Positions 11,566 through 22,366 of a stretch of 64,000 nucleotides of DNA are shown here, in pieces. A program made the position numbers and the translations under genes. Under the pieces are notes generated by a model that had not been told where the DNA came from, searched no databases, and worked only from the letters and a program-made list of their open reading frames with translations. The stretch is from assembly GCA_024704175.1 (NCBI GenBank), contig CP085629.1:7491501-7555500 (forward strand), read 5' to 3'. The number at the start of each line of letters is the position of its first letter. Within the stretch, counting starts at the first letter, position 1. The DNA is from Paenibacillus sp. P25. Lineage in GTDB: Bacteria; Bacillota; Bacilli; Paenibacillales; NBRC-103111.

Positions 11566-12642
11566 ATGTTTATGGGGTTGGAAGAATTGGTACAAGATAT
11601 TAAGCAACATACATATACAGTAGGAAGTTTGTTTGCGGGAATTGGTGGTTTTTGTAGGGCCTTTAAGAACGAAGGCTTTAAAGTGACATGGGCAAATGAA
11701 CTGGATCCTTATGCTTGTCAAACATATAAACATAATTACCCAGAAACTAGGCTATATGAGAAGTCCGTTGAAGACTTGTCTGTAATAAGTGATAATTTGG
11801 AACCAGTAGATATCCTTACTGCAGGATTTCCCTGCCAATCCTTCTCTCTTGCAGGGAATAAACTTGGCTTTGAAGATCCGAGAGGCAAACTTTTCTTTGA
11901 AATAATAAGATTGTTGAAGGAGTTTGGGAGAAATAAACCCAAGATAATTGTACTTGAGAATGTAAGAAACCTTCTATCCCATAATAAAAGTCAAACTTTT
12001 AAGAGAGTAGAGGTTGAGATTCAAAATGCGGGTTATTGGTTTAAGGCACCAGTGGATGAGAAGGGGAACCTTCGGTCGCAATTTAGTAATGCAAGGATAC
12101 TTAATACTAGAGAGCACACGGATATACCTCAAAACAGAGAACGACTCTATATGGTTGCCTTTTCGAGAGATTATTTTAATAACAATAACTTTAATTTTCC
12201 AACAATAAATGAGGAAGGTTTAAAAGACGTTAGAGAATTTTTGGATTTAGAAATGAAAGCTGATCCTGCTTTTTATTTCGACGAGAGTTCTAAGTACGGG
12301 AAAATGTTTGCAGAAAAAATAGCAAGGGGAGATAAAGAATCTGTTTATTTGTTAAGAAGAGCCTACGTTAGAGAGAACAAAAAAGATTGTACTTTCACTC
12401 TTACGGCAAATATGGGTGAAGGCGGGCACAACGTACCTGTCATACAAGATGATTGGGGTATAAGAAAACTGACACCCAGAGAATGTGCTCGTCTGCAGGG
12501 ATTTAAAGATAACCAGTTTTCATTTCCAGAAGGGATGCCGAAAGCTAAACAATATAAGCAGATCGGAAATGCTGTTACGGTCGACTTAGTACAAAAGTTA
12601 GCGGCGCAATGTCTGAAGACCTTAAATAATGCAAAAAAATAG
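11566..12642 (+). CDS. DNA (cytosine-5) methyltransferase 1
   Basis: A 358-residue C5-cytosine methyltransferase that transfers a methyl group from SAM to cytosine in DNA. The ordered motifs are all present: I (LFAGIGGF, about residue 22), IV with the catalytic Cys (GFPCQSFSLAG, about Cys90), VI (ENVR, about 130), VIII (QNRERLYMV, about 189), IX (RECARLQGF, about 305) and X (QIGNAVTV). A target-recognition region of about 100 residues lies between VIII and IX. It is the first gene of a four-gene run that continues into the GHKL ATPase 9 bases downstream, so it probably protects host DNA for that system. Confidence 0.95.
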   Translation: MFMGLEELVQDIKQHTYTVGSLFAGIGGFCRAFKNEGFKVTWANELDPYACQTYKHNYPETRLYEKSVEDLSVISDNLEPVDILTAGFPCQSFSLAGNKLGFEDPRGKLFFEIIRLLKEFGRNKPKIIVLENVRNLLSHNKSQTFKRVEVEIQNAGYWFKAPVDEKGNLRSQFSNARILNTREHTDIPQNRERLYMVAFSRDYFNNNNFNFPTINEEGLKDVREFLDLEMKADPAFYFDESSKYGKMFAEKIARGDKESVYLLRRAYVRENKKDCTFTLTANMGEGGHNVPVIQDDWGIRKLTPRECARLQGFKDNQFSFPEGMPKAKQYKQIGNAVTVDLVQKLAAQCLKTLNNAKK

Positions 12643-12651
12643 GAGATCACC

Positions 12652-14596
12652 ATGATATCTTGGAATTTTCCACCAAACAATTATGGCCAGATAACGGGTT
12701 TAAACGATGCGGGAATTGAAACATTTCGGGGAAATCCTTTGGACTCTTTGGCAAGAGAAATTAATCAAAACTCTTGTGATGCGAAGGATAAAAAAAACAA
12801 CGGCCCGGTAGAGGTTCATTTTAATTTGATATATGTACCCACTGAGATCTTCCCAGAAAGAGACAGATTTATAAGTATACTTAATTTATGTAAAGAGTAT
12901 TGGCAAGATAACGCAAAGACCAAACAGTTTTTTTGAAAATGCTCTATCAATTATGGAGCTAGAAACAATCCCATTCTTGAAAATTAGTGATTACAACACA
13001 ACAGGATTAACAGGGGTTAATGAAGGACAGAGAGGGGGATGGCACAACCTTATAAAATCGGTAGGCTCATCAGATAAGGACTCACATTCAGGAGGATCAT
13101 TCGGAATCGGTAAACATGCTCCTTTTGCATGTTCTGACTTAAGAACTGTGTTCTACGGTACAAAAGAAGCCGATACTGGAGCAGAGGCCTTCCAAGGTGT
13201 GGCCAAGTTAGTAACTTACATAAATGAACATGATGAGCCGACGCAGGGTACAGGGTATTTTGGAATGATTGAGAAAAACAGACCAATTACTGAAACGGTA
13301 GAGATCAATGAATTTTTCAGAAGAACGGATATAGGGACGGATATATTTATTGCTGGTTTTAATGAGAAGGGTAGTTGGGAAGAAAAAATAATCAAATCTG
13401 TGCTTGAAAATTTCTTTATTGCTATATTAAATGAAAAATTAATCGTCAAAGTCGGAGACACAACCATAAACGCTAATTCACTAGCAGGATTATTAGAGAA
13501 GTACACAAAAAATGACCCAGAATGCCTCTCATATCATTACTACGAAGCATATACCCTTTCAAATCGATACCACTTCCCTAATAAGGACTTTTTGGGTCTT
13601 GGAGAGATAGACTTGTTTGTTCTCCCAGGCAAGGACCTTCCTAAGCGGGTTGCTATGGTCAGAGGGACGGGAATGAAAATATATGATAAAGGGAGTTTCC
13701 GAACACCCTTTAAGTTTGCTGGTGTCCTAATTGCAAAGGGTGAGGGCATAAACGATTTTCTAAGAAAAATTGAGCCACCCACTCATAGCGCTTGGGAGCC
13801 TGATCGACACGAGAATCCGGAAGAGGCAAAGGCTATTATTAGAAAACTTTACAGTTGGATAAATGAACAGGTTCGATCAATAACAGTAGTTACTGATGAA
13901 GAAGAATTGGATGTAGAGGGATTAAGTCAATACTTAGCAGACAAAGATGATCCTTCTTTAGAAGTTCAAGCCCAGCAGGAAATTGTGCAAAACAGTTCTG
14001 AGGGAGAAAAAGCGGCTCCCAAAGATATTGAGATTGATATTAATTATAGAACAGTGAAACAAACAGTATTTGTAGGAATTAACGAGAGTTTTGACGTTTA
14101 TCAGGAAACTGCAGCCGGTGCTGAAGACCCGGAGGATGTGCAAGGAGGTGGAGATGGTTCCACTGAAGGTAGCGTTAGGGGATCAGGCGAAGAAGATAAT
14201 AAAGGACAAGATACAAGTGGTCATAAAGAACAAACAGGAAGTTCCCAGGGAAGGGAAAAGAATGAGGGGAATAATTCAGCTGCACCGAGCAAAAACATGC
14301 GGTTAGTACGCTCTCGAATTTTCTGCATAGATCCTAATACTTCACTTTACAAAGTATCCATACAAACAGATGTAGAAGGCTCTGGATATATCGGAATTAA
14401 AGTTATTGGTGAAGTAGGTGGGGAGCCGGCTCCTGTAAAATCGGTAATTGTACAGCAAACTGGTGAAAGTGTGAATATCGGGAAAAATGGGAAAATCGGA
14501 CCGGTATCTTTTTATAAAGATAAAAAATCTGACTTATTAGTTACTCTTGAAGGTTCTCTTCGCTGTGCTCTGGAGGTGGCGATTCATGCAAATTAA
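12652..14596 (+). CDS. GHKL (Hsp90-like) ATPase, restriction-linked (frameshift at a T7 run)
   Basis: The two open frames, 12652-12936 and 12953-14596, form one protein. The N-terminal part carries the ATP-binding N box (REINQNSCDAK), and the second the G1-like motif (LKISDYNTTGLTG) and glycine-rich G2 (GGSFGIGKHAPFA). These define a GHKL/Hsp90-type ATPase of the kind linked to restriction systems. A low-complexity Gly/Glu-rich linker near residues 390-440 precedes a beta-rich C-terminal domain. Removing one T from the T7 run at 12928-12934 restores the frame. It begins at an ATG after AGGAGATCACC and overlaps the next gene by 11 bases. Its exact action on DNA is unknown. Confidence 0.85.
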
Positions 14597-15447
14597 CTAT
14601 CGTCAATATCCACATCCGGTCTTATCTTATTTTGCGGATGATGTCATCGATAGCGATTTTCAGGCATCAATTAAAAGCAGCAAAACCCAAAATACCTATA
14701 TTTTCGAGGCACAATGTATAACTAGCAGTAATGGAATCAGCCAACTTATAGAAGAGAAAAGGCCTGCTTCGCATTTCATTTTGAGTGCTCGACAACACGG
14801 TATCGTAAAATATTTAAATCGTTTGACTCCATTTTTACCTTTCAGTCGCCTGCCGATTCAATAGAAGGAAAAGTACAGATCTGTTCTTTTATATTAGCTG
14901 CAGAAAATATAGAGCATTATTCATTACCCGAATTCCACCCGGATTATGAAGGTCACACCTTTTTGTAAAAAAGGGTGATGTTTTAGCGATTGATGCCGAA
15001 AGGACGTTCTTCGCAGAAAAAGAGTATGATCCGTTAAGAAGGGTTCCTTCCATTTTTTCTGTTCAGCCTAACCGCGGCGAGAATGCGCCGTCATTTGACA
15101 TGGATTCTTCTGGTCACAAAATTATAATTAAGCTATCTGAAGACAACTTTGAGCACTATAAAACGATTTCTTTAAACCAAAATCTACAACCTTTGTTATC
15201 TTCGTTAATTATAATCCCGGCGTTAGTATCTATATTAGAAACAATTAAAAACGCGGGTGATCAGGAATTTGATCTGGAAGAGTGCCGATGGTATAGAGTG
15301 ATTAGAAGCAGACTTAAAGAGTTAGGAATAGATATTGAAAATAAAAGTACTTTTACAGACTCGACTGTAGCTTTTGCTCAAAAGCTTATCGGAGAACCGC
15401 TTAATTCTTCGCTTTTAGCTCTTGTTAATTTTGAGGATGAAGACTGA
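14586..15447 (+). CDS. Uncharacterised partner protein of the GHKL/methyltransferase operon (two frameshifts)
   Basis: A start ATG at 14586 with GGAGGTGG upstream begins MQINYRQYPHPVLSYFADD. Continuity is restored by two indels. One near 14760 leads into FAFHFECSTTRYRKIF; the other near 14965 leads into VKKGDVLAIDAERTFFAEKEYDPLRRVPSIFSV-type sequence. The result is about 287 residues, beta-rich at first and helical near the end. I do not recognise a named domain. The protein starts inside the end of the ATPase gene and is followed within 12 bases by the next gene, so it is a translationally coupled member of this operon. I offer no function. Confidence 0.7.
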
Positions 15448-15459
15448 GGTGTCTGGTTT

Positions 15460-16197
15460 ATGGAATTAAGTTATATTCGTGATAGTTCCCTAGAGGAATT
15501 AAAAGTTAATATTATAAATAATCTCGAAAAATATAAAGGGGAAGCAGTTTGGGTTGATAAATATTTTGGAGCAATTACTTGGAATTTTCCTTCCAAAATC
15601 AGAACAGAGAATATAGATTTACATATTCCTCAGAGCAGTACGATCCATTTTGATTTTGAAAATACAAAAAAAATATATAGTGCCTTAAAAGGACTTTCAA
15701 TTTTACAAGCTACAGATGAAAGATTATGGGTTTACTTAACACACACAACCTTTTGGAAGTACATGAGGAATAGATGGCCGGTGGAGTCGTATTTAGATAA
15801 AGATAAACCGGAAGAGGCAATAAAAGAACGTTACTTCTTTATGGCGAATCGAGATAGAGCTTTAATCCGAAATGGAATAGCGCGTTTATGGTGGTATGGC
15901 TACGTTTCTTATGATGAAAATAGAGAAGATCCCTTTGAACTTACGAAAGTACTTCTTTCTAAATTGGATATTGCCCAGAGTCTTCTTGAACGAAGTTTCT
16001 CAAGGAATCCAGATATAACTAAAGCAGTGCTTTCAGTACTGAATCAGAAAGAGCAGGAGTCTTCATTTATTGATAGAGAGAATTTTAGAAGTTTGATGAT
16101 GTACATTAATCAGCTTGGTGGTGTTACAATCTTAGATACCTTGGATCCAGAAGATTTAGAGGAACTTGTTAGAGAGAAAATCGAAACTTTGATGTAA
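15460..16197 (+). CDS. DUF6339-like protein, last gene of the methyltransferase-1 operon
   Basis: A 245-residue soluble protein with the aromatic-rich segment DERLWVYLTHTTFWKYMR and WPVESYL near the middle. From memory this matches proteins labelled DUF6339, often found beside Z1, PD-(D/E)XK and AIPR genes; no biochemical role is known to me. It starts 12 bases after the preceding gene and is followed at once by a strong terminator, so it closes the operon. The C-terminal half (FELTKVLLSKLDIAQSLLER onward) is predicted helical. Confidence 0.75.
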   Translation: MELSYIRDSSLEELKVNIINNLEKYKGEAVWVDKYFGAITWNFPSKIRTENIDLHIPQSSTIHFDFENTKKIYSALKGLSILQATDERLWVYLTHTTFWKYMRNRWPVESYLDKDKPEEAIKERYFFMANRDRALIRNGIARLWWYGYVSYDENREDPFELTKVLLSKLDIAQSLLERSFSRNPDITKAVLSVLNQKEQESSFIDRENFRSLMMYINQLGGVTILDTLDPEDLEELVREKIETLM

Positions 16198-16198
16198 T

Positions 16199-16240
16199 AA
16201 TAATCCTACCCAACAAACATGGGTAGGATTATTATTTTTG
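16199..16240 (+). terminator. Terminator closing the methyltransferase-1 operon
   Basis: AATAATCCTACCC and GGGTAGGATTATT form a perfect 13-bp stem followed by ATTTTTG. Confidence 0.93.
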
Positions 16241-16328
16241 TATAGCATGTTCCTTCGAAATGTTGTATTCTAATGATTTACGAGATGCCACTTGAAAAAT
16301 AATCTATGAAATGTTAAGTCGCTTATAT

Positions 16329-16342
16329 AGAACGGACGTTCG
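16329..16342 (+). promoter_or_regulatory. LexA-like (SOS) box upstream of methyltransferase 2
   Basis: AGAACGGACGTTCG matches 12 of 14 positions of the Bacillota LexA consensus CGAACRNRYGTTYC, including both GAAC/GTTC half sites. It lies 23 bp before the start codon and just after the AT-rich TTATAT, where a bound repressor would block transcription. Binding is not shown. Confidence 0.5.
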
Positions 16343-16364
16343 TGAATAGAAGGTGGGGAGTACA

Positions 16365-18071
16365 ATGGAAAGTAAAAAGCTGTTAGCGGTCGATTTGTTT
16401 TCCGGGGCAGGTGGGTTAAGTTTAGGTTTTTTACAAACAGGTCAAGTGAAAATTGTGGCCGCGGTGGAAAACAATGAGTCCGCCCAGAAAACATATATAA
16501 GGAATCATAATCGTTATAATCATGAGAGTGATGGAAGAGATATTGGGTATCACAAGGATATAAGAAAAGTTAACTTTGGAAAGATAAAAGATGATTGGCA
16601 GAAGATAGATCTCGTTTTTGGTGGGCCACCTTGTCAAGGATTTTCAAATGCAAACCGACAGAAGTCAGAGCTCATTTCAACTAATAATCAATTAGTTAAG
16701 GAATATGTCAGAGCTATAAAAGAATTGGAACCGGATGCCTTTGTAATGGAGAACGTCAAGGCTATGAAATCAGACAAGCATAAATTTTTCTACTCATCCA
16801 GGGATCAGAACGAGATTGTGGAGGAATTAGGAATAGAATTAATCCCTGACAAAGTTATTTTAGGAAAACAGAATAATTTATCTGATGACCTTGTTTGTTT
16901 CCTAAGAAACTGCATTGACAACAACATTGAGTTGTCTCCATTTATAATTAATGATAAGAATTTGTTTTCTAAGATAAGTCATATAAGTAGAAAAGAGAAA
17001 GAGGCTCATGTATATATTGCAAAAGCTCAAAATGCCTTACAGAAAACATTGTTGAAATGGAAGGAACAGCATAACAGTTATTGGAGCACTGCTTATGAAG
17101 AACTGTGGCTGAAGCTTGGGGTTTTATTATCGAGTAAAGAGCTTGCTGATTCCTCCCGAAACGATTTATTTTTAATTTTAAATGATATTATTGAAGTTCA
17201 AAAAGTCCTGATGAAGATGAGCGAAATTCAATCCAATAACATTGAGATAGTCGATATTTTACTCGAACATAAGAATCTTTGTGTTAGTGTGCAGACGTAT
17301 GGTGTTATGAATTACTTACTCTCTAAATTTAAGAGCCTTGGTTATGTAATAAATGAAGATCATATATTAAATGCTGCTCATTTCGGTGCGCCGCAACTTC
17401 GAGAGCGCCTCGTTCTTATCGGAGTTAAATCAGAGTTCGTAAGAGATAATTCCGTAGCCCTTCCGGTTCCGATTATTAAGGATCCAGAACAGTTTTATAA
17501 AGTACAGGATGCTATTGGTGATCTTGAGGAAATTGAACCATTTACAGCAATGGAAGCCGATCAGCCAATTAATGTGCCACCTCTTAAAAGCTGTAACCCG
17601 CTTCTTCAGTATTTACGTGGAACTACTAGTACAATTCAAAATCATGTTATGACGGAGACGACTGATACGGCCTTGGAAAGATTTAAAGTATTAGCGCCGG
17701 GTCAGAATTTCCACGATCTAGACGAATCCTACAAACAAACATATTCTGATCCTGGTAGAACTCAAAATACTGTATATTTGAGGCTTGATTATCAAGCTCC
17801 TTCTGGGACTGTTTTGAACGTTCGAAAGTCAATGTGGATACATCCGCGTAAAAATCGGGCAATAAGTATTCGGGAAGCGGCCCGGCTTCAAACTTTCCCC
17901 GATGATTTTGTTTTTGAAGGTTCTAAAGATTCACAGTATCAGCAGATTGGAAATGCTGTCCCTCCACTTTTGGGCAGGGCAGTGGCTGAACAGGTGCTTA
18001 AGTACCTAGGAGTAAATGTCCAAGATGCATTGAAAAATTTAATATCGCCACAAGAAACAGCTATCGTTTAA
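16365..18071 (+). CDS. DNA (cytosine-5) methyltransferase 2, with long central insertion
   Basis: The ATG at 16365 follows AGAAGGTGGGGAG; the GTG at 16353 sits within that site and is less likely. The 568-residue enzyme has motif I (DLFSGAGGLSLGF), IV with the catalytic Cys (GGPPCQGFSN, about Cys90), VI (ENVKAM, about 129), VIII (APQLRERLVLIG, about 344), IX (REAARLQTFPDDF) and X (QIGNAVPP). About 200 residues separate VI from VIII, far more than in typical enzymes; this helical insertion could be an extra regulatory or interaction region. A terminator follows, so the MORC/Z1 genes may be transcribed separately. It carries a different recognition region from methyltransferase 1. Confidence 0.95.
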   Translation: MESKKLLAVDLFSGAGGLSLGFLQTGQVKIVAAVENNESAQKTYIRNHNRYNHESDGRDIGYHKDIRKVNFGKIKDDWQKIDLVFGGPPCQGFSNANRQKSELISTNNQLVKEYVRAIKELEPDAFVMENVKAMKSDKHKFFYSSRDQNEIVEELGIELIPDKVILGKQNNLSDDLVCFLRNCIDNNIELSPFIINDKNLFSKISHISRKEKEAHVYIAKAQNALQKTLLKWKEQHNSYWSTAYEELWLKLGVLLSSKELADSSRNDLFLILNDIIEVQKVLMKMSEIQSNNIEIVDILLEHKNLCVSVQTYGVMNYLLSKFKSLGYVINEDHILNAAHFGAPQLRERLVLIGVKSEFVRDNSVALPVPIIKDPEQFYKVQDAIGDLEEIEPFTAMEADQPINVPPLKSCNPLLQYLRGTTSTIQNHVMTETTDTALERFKVLAPGQNFHDLDESYKQTYSDPGRTQNTVYLRLDYQAPSGTVLNVRKSMWIHPRKNRAISIREAARLQTFPDDFVFEGSKDSQYQQIGNAVPPLLGRAVAEQVLKYLGVNVQDALKNLISPQETAIV

Positions 18072-18076
18072 GTTTA

Positions 18077-18114
18077 GAGCCTCTGCTCATTGAGTAGGAG
18101 GCTCTTTTATTTTG
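18077..18114 (+). terminator. Terminator after methyltransferase 2
   Basis: AGAGCCTC pairs with GAGGCTCT around a loop that itself contains CTCATTGAG, followed by TTTTATTTTG. Confidence 0.85.
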
Positions 18115-18219
18115 AAAAAAGGATAACGTTGTTACATAAAGGATATAGGTCTTCTATGTCGAATATTGCTGTATATATAATAATCGGAAAAATATTAATT
18201 AAACATAGGAGTACCCACT

Positions 18220-19695
18220 ATGAGTATAGTTATATCTCAGCCATCAGCTACCCCTGTCATCCATGCACTTCGTTCTCTAGGGTATAATGCAGGGACTGCA
18301 ATAGCAGATTTGATTGATAACAGCCTTGATGCAAAAGCGACTAAAATCACTCTCCAATTTATGTGTTTTGGAAACGATGGTGCCATAATTATTGCGGATA
18401 ATGGTCATGGAATGAATGAAGATACGCTTCAAGCTGCAATGAATATTGGTTCCAAAGACCCGCGCGCAGATAGGCGACCAAATGAACTCGGAAGATTTGG
18501 TATGGGGCTGAAGACAGCCTCATTTTCTCTAGGTAAGCGCTTGAGTGTTCTTACAAAACAGAATGGAATTTATGCGCAGCGCTGTTGGGATCTAGATCAT
18601 GTTTCCAAATGCAATGAATGGCGGCTGTTTACGGCGATTCCGGATGAAGTTAGGCAGTACATGTGCGATATTGAAGGAGATAGCGGCACAGTAATATGTA
18701 TTGATAAGCTGGATCGGTTTATGGGAGCGGGAAGCGCAAACACGATACATGAAAGCAGCTTTTTCGCCAAAGTCCGTCGTATACATCATCACTTAGAGTT
18801 TGTCTTTCATTCAATCATAGAAAAACGGTAAGGTTCAGGTTATCCTAAATGGAAACGAGCTAGATCCCTGGGATCCTTTTATGGTTAAACATCCGTCTAC
18901 TCTGGAAGGTTAAACACAGGTACTAAACATAAATGGAAACAAAATTAAAGTAAAATATTATGTTCTTCCTCATGCATCATTCTTAAATGAAATGGAATAC
19001 AAAAGGGCAGGGGGAGCCGAGGATGGAGAGATCACCAAGGTTTTTATATATACCGTGAGAATAGATTACTTCATTATGGTGATTGGTTGGGTATGTTTCA
19101 AAAGGATACCTCATCTCAACTGGCAAGAGTCCGAATCGATTTACCAAATACTGCAGATGAGGATTGGCAGGTAGATATTAAAAAGTCTGCAGTTATTCCT
19201 CCAGATAATGCAAAAACAAGACTTGAAACAATTGCAAGGTTTGTTCGTAAAATTTCGCGCGATGTCTTTTATTATCGGACTCAAGGATCCCATCCTAGTC
19301 AAACCTTCAAAGGGAGTCTTAATACTTGGGAGTTATCAGGTAGCGATGAAGGGCAGCAATTTGTATTAAATAGAAATCACCCTATTTTATCAGAAGTTCA
19401 GAAAAGAATAGATAATGAAACCTCGAAGTCGCTTAACTTGTACTTAAAATTTGTTCAATTAGGGTCACCCAGTAATATAACCGATTCACCCAAAGTAGAG
19501 GAAGAATCAATTCAAATAGTTACCGATGCCATGAAAGAGTTAGTGATCCAGTTTGCTTCTACCTTAATTAAACTTCAAGTTGTACAAAATATGCAGCAGT
19601 TGATAGATGCACTTGTTACTCAACCTGCTTTTGATGGTTTAAATCGAAAAACGTTGAAATCAATTATAGAAGAGGCGAATATCAGTCATGAATGA
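18220..19695 (+). CDS. MORC-type GHKL ATPase (several lesions)
   Basis: The N-terminal frame (18220-18831) holds the full GHKL site: N box AIADLIDNSLDAK, G1 IADNGHGMNE and G2 GRFGMGLKTASFS. The later frame (19087-19695) continues the S5-like domain and C-terminal helices; in between, GFYIYRENRLLHYGDWLG is the family's conserved S5 segment. This pattern is the prokaryotic MORC/MutL-like ATPase found with Z1 proteins. The gene needs indels at the A5 run 18821-18825 and the G5 run 19010-19014, and also has an in-frame TAA at 18911-18913. It is therefore either error-ridden sequence or a decaying gene. It overlaps the Z1 start by 8 bases, suggesting translational coupling. Confidence 0.82.
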
Positions 19696-22335
19696 AGCGA
19701 AAAAGTTATTCGAGCACACTTTTGCGACTAATTATATGAATTTGAAGTCTATTTTGCCCAGCCAAGAGAAAGCAACTGAGCAGGCATTAGAATTTGCGAA
19801 GCTTGTTATTCAAGGTCAAAACATTGGAGAAAGTTTGGTTGAGCAGTGGTCGTTAGAAATGTATATGAAGTTTAATGTTGGATTTGACATTATAAAAACA
19901 TCTGTATTACGTTCGGATGAAGTGGGAAACTGGTATAGCCCCAAATTACTCTTTGGAGCTTTTTTTTGGACTCGCTACAGAGACTATTTAATCAGAGTCA
20001 AGAATTGGGATCAAGAGGCCGTTGACTCCATTGATGATTCAACAAATGAAATTATGCGATCCTTGGGTAACCCGGAGGATATTTATCCTTTTGACAAGCG
20101 GGGGCTTGTTTTGGGATATGTGCAATCAGGGAAAACTGCCAACTTCACAGGGTTAATCAATAAAGCTTACGATGTTGGATATAAGCTGATAATTGTACTA
20201 TCAGGGGTACATAATGACCTGCGAGCCCAGACACAGCTCAGATTAGATGAAGAAGTCATTGGCAGCAGAGTTGATAAGACTGGAAAACCGGTCGGAGTTG
20301 CCCAAATCTACGCAAATACACCTAATCATATTATTTCTTCATGGACTACTGTGGAACGTGATATTTCTTCCGGAACCAAGCGGTATTTTTAATTTGAATC
20401 AAAGAACCCTTATGGTTGTTAAAAAAAAATAGTATTGTTCTGGAGTCACTGAAAAATCAGCTCGAATACCAAAAGAAGTTATTTAGTTTAGATATTCCTG
20501 TTTTAATCATTGATGATGAAGCCGATCAGGCATCGGTTGACACTTCCAAGGATGAAGATCCTAAAACTATAAATAAATTAATAAGGCAGATCTTGGAGGT
20601 GTTTGACAGGAGGTGTTATGTGGGTTATACAGCTACACCTTTTGCAAATTTATTAATTAGTGCTGAGGCCAAAACTGAAGATGAAGGTAAGGATCTTTAT
20701 CCAAAGGATTTTCTTGTTGGGCTCCCCAAGCCTAAAGAATACTGTGGTCCGGAAGAATTCTTTAATGTTGAAGAAGAAGCAGACGATCCACGCCCAAGTT
20801 TAATTCGTCCTTTAAGGGATGCGGATATAGAAGTCTTTACTGGAATTAAAACAAAAGGTGATGCTGATAAATTTGAAGAGGTTCCTCCTCAGATGGAGGA
20901 ATCGATCTTGGCATTTCTTTTAACGATCGCTGTACGAAATCTGCGAGGTCAGCGGAACAAGCATAATTCAATGCTAATTCATACCTCACGTTTTAAAGAT
21001 GTTCAGTCGAGTGTAAAAGACGGAGTTGACAAAGTATTCAGAGAAATTATTACGCAAATTCAATATAACGAAAAGAGTAAGATTGTAAACGCACTTAAGG
21101 AGCTTTATGAGACAGATATAATTCTAACAAGCAGAGCATGGCCTGGTGACATAAAAGAATACAGCTGGGATGAGGTTTATCAGGAGCTTAAGGAAAGTTC
21201 TAACAAAGTCAGTGTTTTTGAAATAAACGGTAATAGTAAAGATGCATTAGACTATCACCAATATAAAGAAGACGGTTTAAACGTGATCGCAGTTGGTGGT
21301 GACAAGCTATCACGTGGACTTACGCTTGAAGGACTCAGCATAACCTACTATTTTAGGAATTCGTTAATGTACGACACCTTAATGCAAATGGGACGCTGGT
21401 TTGGTTATCGAAAAGGATATATGGACTTATGCAGAATCTACACTACCGCAGAGATTGCTTCTAATTTTGAACATCTTGCCATTGCCATGATTGAACTGCG
21501 GAGAGAATTTGATAGGCTGGCAAAAGCAAAAAAGACACCATTGGAATACGCAGTAAAAATGCTGAGTCATCCAACTATGACATTAACAAGTCCGTTAAAA
21601 ATGAGAAATGCCTCAATAACAAATGTAATTTATAGGCTGACTCTGCAGCAAACACGTATATATGAGAACAAGGAATCTTTTTTTTCTCACAATATGAAAG
21701 TAACAGAGGCATTAATAAATAAATTATCCTCCGATTTCAAAAAGATACGTATAGGCTCGGGGAAAACGGGTTATTACATGGCTCAGAAAGTTGGAGTTGA
21801 TAAAGTATTAACATTCTTATCTGAATATAAAACCAGCCAAGGGGCTGATAAAGTTGATAGCACCAAGATTGTAAATTATATTCGGCAAGTTAATGATATT
21901 GGAGAGCTATTATATTGGACCGTAGCAGTAGTTGAAGGAGATCCAAGCGATAAGAGTGGTCTTGAGAAGTTTCCAGTACGTCTTGGGACATTAGAGATAG
22001 GCTCAGCTGTAGTTCGTGGTGTTAATGCGGAAGAGTATAATAATCAAGGACAGGCGAAAATTGATATACGGGCTATAGTTGCTTCGCGGCAGGAATTTAT
22101 TGATCTCAATCAAGCTGAAATAAAGAATATGAAAGACAAGCAGGAGATTAGAAAACTGAGACCAAATGAAAATGGGATGCTTCTTATATACCCGCTTCAC
22201 CCTAAAGTAAAAGTATTTGACGACTTAGGATTTGCCTTTTGTGAGAACATGGTACCGATTGGAATCGGAATCTCGTTTCCTGATTCAGTTTTAGATGATT
22301 CTAAGATTTATGAAGTAAATAAAACTATTAAGTAA
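19688..22335 (+). CDS. Z1-domain helicase-like ATPase, copy 1 (frameshifted)
   Basis: Together the frames encode about 880 residues of a superfamily-2-like ATPase with the Z1 domain. Walker A is GYVQSGKTANFTG (about residue 144), followed by VLSGVHNDLRAQTQLRLDEE; Walker B is LIIDDEADQAS; motif III-like VGYTATPFANLL and motif VI-like LMQMGRWFGYRKG are clear, with GGDKLSRGLTLEGL between them. Two breaks separate the Walker A part from the rest: near the T5 at 20386-20390, and at an A9 run (20421-20429) where one A fewer restores VVKKNSIVLE. It is coupled to the MORC gene upstream. It probably translocates on or remodels DNA for the restriction complex. Confidence 0.88.
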
Positions 22336-22366
22336 GTATTCTCATATAGTAAGGAAGATGTGCTGA

